DNA of 64,000 nt from Pseudomonadota bacterium (GTDB lineage: Bacteria > Pseudomonadota > Alphaproteobacteria > Rhizobiales > Xanthobacteraceae). The notes beneath the pieces are model-generated. The model worked only from the letters and a program-made list of their open reading frames with translations, was not told the origin of the DNA and searched no databases. Position 1 is the first letter of the stretch, and each line of letters opens with the position of its first letter. The DNA is taken from NCBI GenBank assembly GCA_023435725.1, contig JAEYRD010000044.1:43611-107610 (forward strand), read 5' to 3'. Position numbers and translations under genes: made by a program. Below, piece by piece: positions 54,987 through 63,489 of this stretch.

Positions 54987-56594
54987 TCAGCCCGCCTTGG
55001 TCTTGTCGAGATCGAGCAGCCCGCGCGCCTCGAGCTCATCGCGCACCATGCGTTTTGGAATCTTGCCGTAGCCGGACTTCGGCAGAGCCTCCCAGAAGAA
55101 GAAGCGTTTCGGCATCTTGTAGCGCGGTACCTTCGGCGAGAGGAACGCCGCCATCTCCGCTTCGCTCACGGGCTTCTCGCCTTCGCGCGCGACGCAGACG
55201 GCGACGCCGACCTCGCCCCAGGTCGAATCCGGCACGCCGAGGACGGCAACCTCGCCGACCGCGGGATGCGTCAAAATCTTTTCCTCAATCTCGCGCGGAT
55301 AGATGTTGGAGCCGCCGGAGATGTACATGTCGGAGGCACGTCCGGTGATGTAGACGAACCCCTCGTCGTCCATGTGACCGAGATCGCCGGTGCGGAACCA
55401 GCCGTTGCGAAACGCCTTGGCATTGGCTTCAGGGTTGTCGTAATAGCCGGCGAGCACAGCAGGCCCAATCACGCAGATCTCGCCGCTCTGGTTTGCAGCG
55501 AGCTCGCGGCCCTCGTCGTCCTGGATCGAGACCTGCATGCCGGTACGCTCGAAGCCGCAGGTGCCGATCTTGGCATGCGGTCCATCCTCGGGATCATGCA
55601 GCGCAGCCGGGAACACGGTGATGTTGCCGGTAACTTCGCCGAGGCCAAAATACTGCACGATGACCTTGCCGAGCTTCTTCAGTGCAGCCTTCTGGTCCTC
55701 GCGGTACATCGGCGCGCCGGCATAGATCACATGACGCAGCGAGGAATGATCGTATTTGTCGGCGGCGGGATGCTCGACCATCATCTTCAGAATCGTCGGC
55801 ACCGTGAAGAGGTTGCTGACGCGATGGGTCTCGATCAGGCGGAACGCTTCATCGATGTCGAATCTCTCGGTCGGCAGCAGCACGGTACGCACACCGCGTG
55901 CGGTCTGCACCAGCTGATGCACGCCGGCGCCATGCGACAGTGGCGCCACCACCAGCGACGCATCGGCTTCAGTTACGCCCGGTGTGAGATCGGCGAGATG
56001 GTTGGTGACGACAAAACCCATCTGGCCATGGGTCAGCACCGCGGCCTTGGAGCGGCCCGTGGTGCCGGACGTAAAGAAGAACCAGCAGGGATCGTCGTGC
56101 TCGACCGCGACGTTCTCGATCACGGTGCCGGCTCGCGATGCGACGGCATCCGCAACCGACGTTTCGGCGAATGGCGCCCTGCCGTCGATGCTCCAGGTGA
56201 ATTCCAGCGCACCGCCCTTCACCGCCGCGGCGTGCTCGGGAAAATCGACATGGCACAGAAACACCTTCGCGCCGGAGGCTTGCGCGAGATAGGCGACTTC
56301 GTCCGGCATCAGGCGGAAATTGGTGGGCACCCAGACGGCACCGAGCCGGAAGGCGGCGAACATCGAAAAGAACATCTCGTCGCCATTCTTGGAATGGACG
56401 AGGATACGGTCACCCTTGATGATGCCGCGCGCGGCGAGCGCCGCGGCCAGCGCCGAGACCTGTGCGTCGATCTCCCGCCAGTTCCAGGATTTATCACCCC
56501 AGACAAAGCCAGGACGCGATCCATGCCGCCTCGCGTTCTGGGTCAGCATATGGGCCAGATTCATGACGCGGCGGGACATGCGCAGGGGCTGCAT
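54987..56594 (-). CDS. Acyl-CoA synthetase (AMP-binding, long or medium chain)
   Basis: The 535-residue ANL enzyme has the P-loop FFTSGTTGRSKAAVLTHGQ near residue 175, WFRTGDLGHMDDEGFVYITG near 402 and the catalytic-lysine region KSGYGKIPKRMVRDEL near 510. It activates a carboxylic acid with ATP and CoA. The substrate is unknown, but FadD/benzoate-ligase relatives are the best guess. It forms a two-gene operon with the PCC-domain gene. Its start codon follows a short leader; no operator was found. Confidence 0.9.
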   Translation of the reverse strand: MQPLRMSRRVMNLAHMLTQNARRHGSRPGFVWGDKSWNWREIDAQVSALAAALAARGIIKGDRILVHSKNGDEMFFSMFAAFRLGAVWVPTNFRLMPDEVAYLAQASGAKVFLCHVDFPEHAAAVKGGALEFTWSIDGRAPFAETSVADAVASRAGTVIENVAVEHDDPCWFFFTSGTTGRSKAAVLTHGQMGFVVTNHLADLTPGVTEADASLVVAPLSHGAGVHQLVQTARGVRTVLLPTERFDIDEAFRLIETHRVSNLFTVPTILKMMVEHPAADKYDHSSLRHVIYAGAPMYREDQKAALKKLGKVIVQYFGLGEVTGNITVFPAALHDPEDGPHAKIGTCGFERTGMQVSIQDDEGRELAANQSGEICVIGPAVLAGYYDNPEANAKAFRNGWFRTGDLGHMDDEGFVYITGRASDMYISGGSNIYPREIEEKILTHPAVGEVAVLGVPDSTWGEVGVAVCVAREGEKPVSEAEMAAFLSPKVPRYKMPKRFFFWEALPKSGYGKIPKRMVRDELEARGLLDLDKTKAG

Positions 56595-56772
56595 CGGGCT
56601 TCCTCTTCGATGGCGGACGGCGCGCTGGCCGTCCTCTCATTGCGGCCCATTTATCGCCATCGCCTGCGACCTCGCAAGGCCGCTGGCCGGAGCGGAGCCA
56701 TGCGCATGTTCAAGGAATTTTAAACATGATCGGCGCAACCTCCGTCAGTTCTTGCGTACAGAGTGCAGCATC

Positions 56773-57138
56773 ATGGTCAAAGCGCCCGCCTTCCTCCTGT
56801 TGTCGCTGGCGCTCGCCGGATGCGCCGTGGCCCCGCAGGCGCATCTCGCGTCCGATCCCGCCTTCAAGCCTGCGCGCTATGCCTGGGACGGTGCCGGCGA
56901 GGATCCCAATCAGCCGCGTTCCGCCTCAGGGCCATCGCGTGCAACGCGCGCCGCCGCATCCGAGCTCAACAAGTCGCAAGCCGGGCTTCAGCCCTATTCG
57001 AAGGAATGGTGGCAGGCCCAGGACGGCATCGAGGCCGAGCAGGACGCCAGGGTCAACCGCTCCCTCGTCATCTGCCAGGGCTGCCTCCGCCAACAGCCAC
57101 ACCCTGAAGATGCGCGGCTGGCCAAGGCGACCGATTGA
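56773..57138 (+). CDS. Small lipoprotein of unknown function
   Basis: The 121-residue product has a lipoprotein signal ending in LALAGC (residue 17) and a mature part with an Arg/Ala/Ser-rich stretch, YSKEWWQAQDGIEAEQDARV and a C-terminal CQGCLRQQ pair of cysteines. It is likely anchored in a membrane. No family is recognised. The frame is open upstream, but the signal begins at ATG 56773. A secreted DUF3828-like gene follows. Confidence 0.7.
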   Translation: MVKAPAFLLLSLALAGCAVAPQAHLASDPAFKPARYAWDGAGEDPNQPRSASGPSRATRAAASELNKSQAGLQPYSKEWWQAQDGIEAEQDARVNRSLVICQGCLRQQPHPEDARLAKATD

Positions 57139-57230
57139 ACCGAACGGGCTCTCCATCGGTCTACAGAGATACGCGGCCGACGCCGGCCGCTCCGGCCTGC
57201 CATCGCACGCCGTCATCTCAGGGACATTTC

Positions 57231-57746
57231 ATGATCACCCGTCGAACCTTCGTCGCCGCCTCTCTCCTCGCCTTCGCCTTCCCGGCATTCGCCGTGATGC
57301 CTGCTCCAAGTGACCCCGTCGCCATCCTGACCGCGATCTACACCCGCGCGGCCAAGGGCAAGGGCGATGGTGGCGGCGCCTTCATCATCGAGAACAAGGC
57401 GGCCAAGGACAAATATCTCTCCAAGGCTCTGGTCGCGCTGTGGGCCAAGGCGGATGCGCATACGCCGAAGGGCGATGTCGGACCGGTCGATTTCGATCCT
57501 GTCACCAATTCGCAGGAACCCGACGTGAAGTCGTTCAAGGTTGACGCCGAGAAGACGGACGCCGACAAGGCGACGATCGCGGTGACCTTCACCGGCCACC
57601 GCAACGACCGTAAACCCGCCGACCAGATCGTGCGTTACGACTTCGTGCGCGAGGCCAACAGCTGGAGGATCGACGACATCAGGGGCTCGTCCGACGGCGA
57701 AGCCTGGTCGATCCGCAAGATGCTGACGGACTCGCTGAAGAGCTGA
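57231..57746 (+). CDS. Secreted DUF3828-like protein
   Basis: The 171-residue product begins with a signal peptide (TRRTFVAASLLAFAFPAFA, with an RR pair) and has DPVAILTAIYTRAAKGKGDG near residue 28, FDPVTNSQEPDVKSF near 85 and RYDFVREANSWRIDDIRG near 140. This layout matches the DUF3828 family. It lies downstream of the lipoprotein gene and upstream of a GNAT gene, separated from the latter by 11 bases. Its function is unknown, probably periplasmic. Confidence 0.7.
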   Translation: MITRRTFVAASLLAFAFPAFAVMPAPSDPVAILTAIYTRAAKGKGDGGGAFIIENKAAKDKYLSKALVALWAKADAHTPKGDVGPVDFDPVTNSQEPDVKSFKVDAEKTDADKATIAVTFTGHRNDRKPADQIVRYDFVREANSWRIDDIRGSSDGEAWSIRKMLTDSLKS

Positions 57747-57757
57747 CCGGAGACGAT

Positions 57758-58033
57758 ATGAGCGACGTCATCGACAACAAGGTCCATCACCGCTTCGAGC
57801 TTGAGGTCGAGGGCTATCTTGCGACCGAACACTACAAGCTCGACGGCAACGTCATCACCTTCGTGCATACCGAGGTGCCGAAAGAACTCGGCGGCAAGGG
57901 TGTCGGCTCGAAGCTTGTGCAGGGGGCGCTGGACCAGGTCCGCGCGGCCGGATTGAAGCTGATCCCGGAGTGCCCGTTCGTGAAGGCGTGGATCGAGAAG
58001 CACCCGGACTATCAGGACCTGGTGAAGACTTAG
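57758..58033 (+). CDS. GNAT-family acetyltransferase (YjdJ-type), copy 1
   Basis: The 91-residue single-domain protein has the short YjdJ/GNAT form, with NKVHHRFELEVEGYLATEHY, then VPKELGGKGVGSKLVQGALD (the acetyl-CoA-binding Gly loop near residue 48) and ECPFVKAWIEKHPDYQDLV. It may acetylate a small amine or protein terminus. A paralogue with the same length lies at 59200, on the other side of a TPR gene. It is followed by a dispersed repeat. Confidence 0.85.
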   Translation: MSDVIDNKVHHRFELEVEGYLATEHYKLDGNVITFVHTEVPKELGGKGVGSKLVQGALDQVRAAGLKLIPECPFVKAWIEKHPDYQDLVKT

Positions 58034-58035
58034 CC

Positions 58036-58152
58036 GTCATTGCGAGAAGCGAAGCAATCCGGAAGGCATCCGCGGAAACAGTCTGGATTGCTTCGTCGCG
58101 GAGCCTGTCATCGGGCCGCGCTTCGCGCGGACCCGCTGGCTCCTCGCAATGC
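58036..58152. repeat. Dispersed palindromic repeat (GCAATCC unit)
   Basis: GTCATTGCGAGAAGCGAAGC on the left faces TCTGGATTGCTTCGTCGC, and the outer end reads CTCCTCGCAATGCCGG. A related unit closes the block at 50946. I recall it as a common repeat family in Bradyrhizobium and its relatives. Confidence 0.6.
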
Positions 58153-58159
58153 CGGAGAA

Positions 58160-59095
58160 CTACAACACCCCGAGCTTCCTCAAAGACTCCTGGGCCATCG
58201 GCAAGCCCGGCTTCAATTCCAGCGCCTTCCTGAAATCGGCGATCGCGCCCTGCTTGTCGCCGACCCGCAACCGGGCCTGCCCGCGGTTGTTCCAGGAGAA
58301 CACGTCGGAGGGATCATATTGCAGCGCCTTGTCGTAGTCGGCGAGGCCACCCCTGTTGTCGCCCTGGAAGAGGCGGATCATGCCGCGATTGCGCCAGCCG
58401 CGTGCGTCGGTCGGCGCAACACGGATCGCCTCGCCATAATCGGCGGCGGCGCGGTCGAGCTGCTCGCTGTCGCGATAGACGTTGCCACGATCGATATAGG
58501 CGACCAGATTCGGCGCAAGCTTGATCCGCATGGTGTAGTCGGCGATGGCATGCACCATATCGTGCCTGCGATAGTAGACCAGCCCGCGGTTGGTATAGGC
58601 TGTGGCATAGTTGGGATCGCGCTTGATCGCGGCGTCGAAGTCGGCGAACGCGCCGTCGAGATCGCCCTTGTTGTAGCGGGACTCGCCGCGATTGCTGTAG
58701 GCCAGCGCCAGCGATGGATCGAGCCTGATGGCATGGTCGTAATCGGCGATGGCGCGATCGTAGTCGCGCTTGAAACTATGGACGCGGCCACGATTGTTGT
58801 AGGCGCAGGCATAGTCTGGATTGAGCCTGACCGCCTCATCGAGATCGGACAACGCGGCATCGAGCTCGCGCCTCTCGGTGAGCCCGTGGCCGCGATTGCA
58901 ATAGGCGCCGGCGAGCCTGTGCCCGCTCTCGCTCTTCGTATCGATCACGGTCGAGCAGGCCTTGATCCGCTCTTCCGCAGTGCTGGTCAGCCCGACGCAC
59001 GCTTCCCAGGCCGGACCGCCTTCGGCCGAAGCCGGCACTGGCGCCGTCGAGGCGAGCGTGGCGAGCAACGCCATGAGACTGAGCGTGACACGCAT
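58160..59095 (-). CDS. Secreted tetratricopeptide-repeat protein
   Basis: The 311-residue product has a signal peptide (VTLSLMALLATLASTAPVPA) and about six TPR motifs, with repeated units such as LDEAVRLNPDYACAYNNRG, YDHAIRLDPSLALAYSNRG and FDAAIKRDPNYATAYTNRG. TPR arrays serve as protein-binding scaffolds. It is a single minus-strand gene between two plus-strand GNAT paralogues, with no obvious partner. Confidence 0.88.
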   Translation of the reverse strand: MRVTLSLMALLATLASTAPVPASAEGGPAWEACVGLTSTAEERIKACSTVIDTKSESGHRLAGAYCNRGHGLTERRELDAALSDLDEAVRLNPDYACAYNNRGRVHSFKRDYDRAIADYDHAIRLDPSLALAYSNRGESRYNKGDLDGAFADFDAAIKRDPNYATAYTNRGLVYYRRHDMVHAIADYTMRIKLAPNLVAYIDRGNVYRDSEQLDRAAADYGEAIRVAPTDARGWRNRGMIRLFQGDNRGGLADYDKALQYDPSDVFSWNNRGQARLRVGDKQGAIADFRKALELKPGLPMAQESLRKLGVL

Positions 59096-59199
59096 TTTCC
59101 GGATATCTCCCCTGCGGCAACCTCCCTTGGTCGCACCTTGGCAAAGACCGGTTCAGGCGCCTAGATCAGGGTACAAGGAGCACCTCGGAAGGATCTTGC

Positions 59200-59475
59200 A
59201 TGGCGGCGTTGGTACGGGACAACAAGGTCGGAAGCCGCTTCGAGCTGGACATCGGGAGCGAGATCGCCTTCGCCAATTACCGGCTGACGCCGTCGGCCGT
59301 GATCATCACCCACACCGAGACCCCGCGCGCGCTCCGCGGCCGCGGCATCGGATCCGAACTGGTCAAGGGCGCGCTGGACTTGATCCGGCGCGACGGCAAG
59401 AAGGTGATCGCCGGCTGCGGTTTCGTCGCCGACTATCTCGAGAGGCATCCGGAGGATGCTGACCTCGTCGCCTGA
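59200..59475 (+). CDS. GNAT-family acetyltransferase (YjdJ-type), copy 2
   Basis: The 91-residue protein shares length and pattern with the gene at 57758: DNKVGSRFELDIGSEIAFA, then LRGRGIGSELVKGALDLIRR with the acetyl-CoA loop and GFVADYLERHPEDADLV at the end. It starts after a GGAAGGA ribosome site. It is a single gene converging on a DUF3597 gene. A duplication with insertion of the TPR gene between the copies would explain the layout. Confidence 0.85.
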   Translation: MAALVRDNKVGSRFELDIGSEIAFANYRLTPSAVIITHTETPRALRGRGIGSELVKGALDLIRRDGKKVIAGCGFVADYLERHPEDADLVA

Positions 59476-59484
59476 ATGAAACGC

Positions 59485-59510
59485 AAAAGGGCCCGCGAGA
59501 TCGCGGGCCC
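59485..59510 (-). terminator. Hairpin between convergent GNAT and DUF3597 genes
   Basis: GGGCCCGCGA pairs with TCGCGGGCCC around a two-base gap, with AAAA on the left, which gives TTTT on the minus strand. It would end the DUF3597 transcript and may stop the GNAT transcript as well. Confidence 0.7.
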
Positions 59511-59532
59511 TGCGCTTCGACCGCGGGATCGG

Positions 59533-59961
59533 TCAGTGCTTGATTTCCGGCGGCAGCTTGCCGCCGTTGGCGGCGAGCTTGGACATCACCTGCTTGTGCA
59601 ACCAGACATTCATGCTCGCCGAGTCATTGGTGTCTCCGCTGTAGCCGAGCTCCTTGGCGAGATCCTTGCGCGCCGCGAGGCTGGAATCGATGTCGAGCGC
59701 TTTCATGAGGTCGACGATCGAGGTCCGCCATTCGAGCTTCTCGCCCTTGTGCGCGGCCACCGCCTTGTCGACGATCGCGGCAACGTCCACCGTTGCGGCG
59801 GGCGCCGCAGAGGGAGCCGACGACGGCGTCGATGCGCTCGGCGCGGCCCCTGCGGGCGCGCTGCCTGACGGTGTGCTGCCCGACGGAGTGCTGCCTGCGG
59901 GTGCGGCGGAAGCCGGATGGCTGCCGAAGATCGCGCCCATGATTTTTCCGAAAATGCTCAT
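59533..59961 (-). CDS. DUF3597-domain protein
   Basis: The 142-residue product starts MSIFGKIMGAIFGSHPA, then has an Ala/Ser/Pro/Gly-rich low-complexity linker (about residues 15-55) with repeated PSGSTPSG-like units, and the DUF3597 domain (VDVAAIVDKAVAAHKGEKLE, LMKALDIDSSLAARKDLAKE, MNVWLHKQVMSKLAANGGKL). The domain occurs in many Proteobacteria and its function is unknown. Starting at ATG 59961 leaves out an unrelated upstream extension. Confidence 0.85.
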   Translation of the reverse strand: MSIFGKIMGAIFGSHPASAAPAGSTPSGSTPSGSAPAGAAPSASTPSSAPSAAPAATVDVAAIVDKAVAAHKGEKLEWRTSIVDLMKALDIDSSLAARKDLAKELGYSGDTNDSASMNVWLHKQVMSKLAANGGKLPPEIKH

Positions 59962-60293
59962 ATTTGTTCCCCGAAAAGGATCCGTTGGACGGACCTTGAG
60001 TGGCACTTATAGACGAAGTCTCTGCGTTGCGCCCGCGGAGTTCTGCGAACCAACAAGAGCATGAGCTTATCTGCGGCGAAATGACGACCGAATGACACAT
60101 TCGAGGTTGCAGTGCGGCATCGAATTTCACCCAAGCGTGAGGGACAGGACTCGGAATTGGGAGTAGCGTTCACGCTCAGCTCGCGATGCCATCCGGAATT
60201 CGGGTCGGGTGGGAATCGCGAAACGTCAAGAAGCGGCCGCTTGCGCCGTTTGCCGGCGCCAAATTCGGCTGCATGGCAAGGGAGCTAGCGACC

Positions 60294-61202
60294 ATGGCCA
60301 CGTCCTATCAGGGCAATGTCCCCGCGATGGCCCAGACCGCCGATGCGGCTGGACCGGAGATCCGAACCATCCAACTGTCCGACCTGCACGACGCGCTCAA
60401 GCTCGGCTGGGAAGATTTCAAAGCAGTTCCGAGCCATGCCATCATCCTGTGCGTGATCTATCCGGTGCTGGGCCTCGTGCTCGCCCGCGTGGTGATGGGC
60501 TATTCGGTGCTGCCGCTTCTGTTCCCGCTGGCCGCGGGCTTCGCCCTGATCGGTCCCTTCGCCGCTCTCGGCCTCTATGAGCTCTCGAGCCGGCGCGAAC
60601 GCCATGAAGAGGCCAGCGCCTGGGATGCCATGGAGGTGCTGCGCTCGCCTTCGTTCGGCGCGATGCTCGGCCTCGGTACGTTGCTGCTCGCTTTGTTTGT
60701 GAGCTGGGTTGCAACCGCGCAGGCGATTTATGTCGCGGCGTTCGGCTATGAGGGCGTGACTGGCATCTCGGATTTCGTGACGCGCGTGCTCACGACGCAG
60801 CAAGGCTGGTGGCTGATCGTGGTCGGCTGCGGCACAGGCTTCCTGTTCGCACTCGCTGCGCTCTGCATCAGCGCCGTGTCATTCCCCTTGATGCTCGACC
60901 GTCACGCCGGCGCGTTCGAGGCGATGGTAACTTCGCTGCGTGTCGTCGCCAGAAATCCCGTGCCGATGGCTGCCTGGGGCCTAATCGTGGCGGTGCTGCT
61001 GGCGCTTGGCACGATCCCCGCCTTCCTCGGCCTCGCCGTGGTCATCCCCCTGCTCGGCCACGCAACCTGGCACCTCTACCGCAAGGTGATCGTGTCTGCG
61101 CCTGATGCACGACCGGTGCCGCCTCCACCGCATCGTCCGCGCAAGCCGGCCGCCGACTTCCCCGCCAACCTCTTCCCCTGGCGGAATCGGACGGACGCCT
61201 GA
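60294..61202 (+). CDS. DUF2189-family membrane protein
   Basis: The 302-residue product has the DUF2189 signature near its start (LHDALKLGWEDFKAVPSHA), followed by about six hydrophobic segments, with an internal loop ELSSRRERHEEASAWDAMEV and a Pro-rich tail, PPPPHRPRKPAADFPANLF. ATG 60294 has a GGGAG site nine bases upstream; ATG 60273 is an alternative. Function unknown; members are inner-membrane proteins of alphaproteobacteria. A strong hairpin follows. Confidence 0.85.
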   Translation: MATSYQGNVPAMAQTADAAGPEIRTIQLSDLHDALKLGWEDFKAVPSHAIILCVIYPVLGLVLARVVMGYSVLPLLFPLAAGFALIGPFAALGLYELSSRRERHEEASAWDAMEVLRSPSFGAMLGLGTLLLALFVSWVATAQAIYVAAFGYEGVTGISDFVTRVLTTQQGWWLIVVGCGTGFLFALAALCISAVSFPLMLDRHAGAFEAMVTSLRVVARNPVPMAAWGLIVAVLLALGTIPAFLGLAVVIPLLGHATWHLYRKVIVSAPDARPVPPPPHRPRKPAADFPANLFPWRNRTDA

Positions 61203-61217
61203 CGATATCGTGACATG

Positions 61218-61247
61218 CGATCCTGCCCCGGGTCGGGCAGGATCGCG
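61218..61247. terminator. Hairpin after the DUF2189 gene
   Basis: GCGATCCTGCCC pairs with GGGCAGGATCGC, a 12-base stem with a six-base loop, 15 bases after the stop codon. No T run follows, so it may also be an RNA-stability or Rho-related structure. Confidence 0.5.
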
Positions 61248-61328
61248 CAGTCAGAGGCCTTGCTTTGGCCGCGGTTACAACCGAGATTGCCTTCTGGCTA
61301 GGCCACTTCACGGAATCAATTTACTCGA

Positions 61329-62153
61329 ATGACCCCGACGATTTCTCGTCTCGCCCTTGCAGCCTTCGCCCTCTCCGCTTCGATCATTTCTGCCGAGCCA
61401 GCGCTCGCTGCGGTCGCCTGCGGCTCGGGCAATTTCGACGCCTGGCTCGCGGACTTCAAAACCGACGCCGCGGCCAAAGGCATCTCACAGCAGGCCATCA
61501 CCGCCGGGCTTGCCGGCGTGACGCTCGATCAGAGCGTGCTCAACCGCGACCGCTCGCAAAAGGTCTTCACCCAGACCTTCGAGGAGTTTTCCGGCCGCAT
61601 GGTGCCGCCGCGCATGCAGCGCGGCTCCAACATGATGAAACAATACGGCTCGGTGCTGTCGCGCATCGAACAGACCTACGGCGTGCCGGGCGAGGTGCTG
61701 GTCGCGATCTGGGGTCTCGAGACCGATTTCGGCGTCAACACCGGCAAGTTTGCAACCATCCGCTCGCTGGCGACGCTGGCCTATGACTGCCGGCGCGCGG
61801 AGCAATTTCGTGGCGAGCTGATGGATGCGCTACGCATCGTTCAGCGCGGCGACCTCGTACCTGGCGACATGCGCGGCGCCTGGGCCGGCGAGCTCGGCCA
61901 GACCCAGTTCATGCCGTCGTCCTGGATGAAATACGCGGTCGATTTCGACGGCAACGGCAAGCGGGATCTGCTGCACAACGCGCCCGACGTGCTCGCCTCC
62001 ACCGCCAACTATCTCGCCGGCTACGGCTGGCAGCGCGGCAAGGATTGGCAACCCGGCAGCCCTAACTTCGCGGTTCTGCTGCAGTGGAACAAGAGCGAGG
62101 TCTATTCCAAGACCGTCGCCCATTTCGCCACCCAACTCGCGCACGCCCCTTAA
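61329..62153 (+). CDS. Lytic murein transglycosylase, MltB-like
   Basis: The 274-residue product has a signal peptide (MTPTISRLALAAFALSASII) and the MltB-type fold: AWLADFKTDAAAKGISQQAI, LSRIEQTYGVPGEVLVAIWG near residue 112 with the catalytic Glu of GLETDFG, and GELGQTQFMPSSWMKYAVD near residue 193. It cleaves glycan strands of peptidoglycan in the periplasm. It is shorter than E. coli MltB and lacks a lipobox. It is a single gene converging on a small secreted-protein gene. Confidence 0.93.
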   Translation: MTPTISRLALAAFALSASIISAEPALAAVACGSGNFDAWLADFKTDAAAKGISQQAITAGLAGVTLDQSVLNRDRSQKVFTQTFEEFSGRMVPPRMQRGSNMMKQYGSVLSRIEQTYGVPGEVLVAIWGLETDFGVNTGKFATIRSLATLAYDCRRAEQFRGELMDALRIVQRGDLVPGDMRGAWAGELGQTQFMPSSWMKYAVDFDGNGKRDLLHNAPDVLASTANYLAGYGWQRGKDWQPGSPNFAVLLQWNKSEVYSKTVAHFATQLAHAP

Positions 62154-62230
62154 ACTCCCCGCCAAGACGCGTAGGCCGATCGCCCCGCGACCGGCCCTCT
62201 CTTGGTGCGTCTACTTGCTCGTTGGTGCGT

Positions 62231-62494
62231 TTACTTACCCGCGGTGGCCTGCATCGCCTTGTTCAGGTGTGTCCCGCACGCACCCATTTTGCCGTTGAGC
62301 ATCGAGTCCTGCGCGGCCGCGATCTCCTTCTGCGCGACATTCTTGCTGTCGCCGTCGGGCATATTCTCGATCGCCGTCTCCGTGTGCTCCAGATTGGCGG
62401 AGCTGCAGCCACCGATGGCGTGTTTAGCGGCCTGGGCCGGCGCAACGGCGAACGCGACGGCAGCAATTGCGATAACCCCGAGTAACTTCGTCAT
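62231..62494 (-). CDS. Small secreted protein, translationally coupled to an upstream mini-ORF
   Basis: The 87-residue product has a signal peptide (TKLLGVIAIAAVAFAVAPAQ) and a mature part with two cysteines (GGCSSANLEHTE, MGACGTHLNKAM). It is probably periplasmic and disulfide-bonded. Its start codon overlaps the stop codon of a 21-codon ORF that carries the ribosome site, so its translation likely depends on that ORF. No named family is recognised. Confidence 0.7.
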   Translation of the reverse strand: MTKLLGVIAIAAVAFAVAPAQAAKHAIGGCSSANLEHTETAIENMPDGDSKNVAQKEIAAAQDSMLNGKMGACGTHLNKAMQATAGK

Positions 62495-62556
62495 GACGTT
62501 ACTTTCCTTCTCTTCTTCTTGGAACAGCCCCCGCGACATTGCGGAATCTGCGACAT
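62491..62556 (-). CDS. 21-residue Cys/Lys-rich leader ORF
   Basis: An ATG at 62556 follows a GGGAGGAAAG ribosome site. The peptide begins MSQIPQCRGGC and continues with a KKKRRK cluster, and its TGA overlaps the next gene's ATG as ATGA. A two-cysteine, basic peptide of this kind could sense metal or thiol state, but that is only a suggestion. Confidence 0.55.
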   Translation of the reverse strand: MSQIPQCRGGCSKKKRRKVTS

Positions 62557-63210
62557 GACTTTCCTCCCGGCGCGGCAACTTGCCGCAATAAATTCCGCGC
62601 GAGAATTGCGTGATGTTGCGCGCTGCGCAGAGCCGCATGCGGAATTTCTGATTTCCATTACATCCTGGTAATCAATTCCACACGCTTGGCGTGTGTGCGG
62701 TGCACCAGCGAGGTGGCTGGGACCTCCTGATGAGTCCAAGTGCTTGGCCGGCTTTGGAGCGCTGCGTCCTTGGGATCTCGCCGCGCGCGCGAGTGGGACG
62801 AATCGTCCTCATGACCCCTACTGGCCCTCCGCAGTCCGGCTTAACCAAACAACGAATTAATATTCATTTTTATTGTTCCACACTCATGCGATTCGCACAT
62901 GCGAGACTTGGGTGTACAGGCTGAGAGATCGCCTTGCGTGGAGTGGGAACGAAACTTATTTCCACAATACCAGGAACTGGAGAGAAAGTCGTAACCCCGT
63001 GAATTCACGGACATTTATGGCTTTTGGTTCTACATTCCGCCTACCCTTTGGGCGGGATTGCCCTCCAGTTAATCGTTCGTTACCGCCGCTATGCGCTATT
63101 TGCTTAGCTGCACCGCAACATCGGAACTTTCGCAGTGCACCACGCTCACCTATATTCATTTCAACGATGAGGCCTGGGCAAGGGCTGAATCGAACTACAG
63201 GAGACTACCA
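62557..63210. other. Intergenic region of about 650 bases, partly AT-rich
   Basis: This region holds the promoter of the minus-strand secreted-protein gene, a CACACGC/GCGTGTG hairpin (62679-62695) and an AT-rich stretch (62850-62880) likely to hold promoter elements of DUF1127. Open frames exist in it, such as one ending at 62924, but they show no domain, and I call no gene here. An sRNA is possible; nothing in the sequence proves it. Confidence 0.4.
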
Positions 63211-63363
63211 ATGCTGCTCTCGCTCATCCGCATGATCCAGGCTTTCCGGGACTATCAGCGCAATGTTGCCGAGCTGTCCCAGCTTAGCGATCGCGAACTG
63301 GCCGATATTGGTCTCGATCGCTCGGACATTCCGCGCGTTGCCGCCGGTCAGTATCAGGGCTGA
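63211..63363 (+). CDS. DUF1127 small regulatory-type protein
   Basis: ATG 63211 has an AGGAG site eight bases upstream. The 50-residue product ends with the DUF1127 signature (ELSQLSDRELADIGLDRSDI) and is very basic at its N-terminus, as usual. DUF1127 proteins in alphaproteobacteria are short, conserved, and have been linked to RNA binding and stress or phosphate responses. A hairpin follows at 63397. It sits alone, 127 bases before trmFO. Confidence 0.88.
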   Translation: MLLSLIRMIQAFRDYQRNVAELSQLSDRELADIGLDRSDIPRVAAGQYQG

Positions 63364-63396
63364 TATCGTTCAGCCCTTAACCGGACGAACCGATAG

Positions 63397-63424
63397 CGCC
63401 CGCCTCGTGCGGGCGTTGTCGTTT
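63397..63424 (+). terminator. Hairpin after DUF1127
   Basis: CGCCCGC pairs with GCGGGCG across a CTCGT loop, followed by TTGTCGTTT. The T run is broken, so it is a weak to moderate terminator. Confidence 0.55.
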
Positions 63425-63489
63425 CTGATGACAGAAATCTCGATCTCGGCGATTCCACTGACGGCCGAAAAGCGCTACCTGTCCGCCCC

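Noticed and set aside
54315..56723. 802-codon open frame opposite the PCC-domain and acyl-CoA ligase genes
   Set aside because: It is antisense to two well-supported genes, is rich in Arg/His/Ala without domain pattern, and is explained by the high third-position GC of the real genes.
62691..62924. Open frame between the secreted-protein gene and DUF1127
   Set aside because: No ribosome site, no domain, AT-rich irregular codon use in the second half.
62940..63150. General-stress (EcfG) promoter before DUF1127
   Set aside because: GGAAC elements occur, but no CGTT-type -10 lies at the needed 16-17 base spacing.
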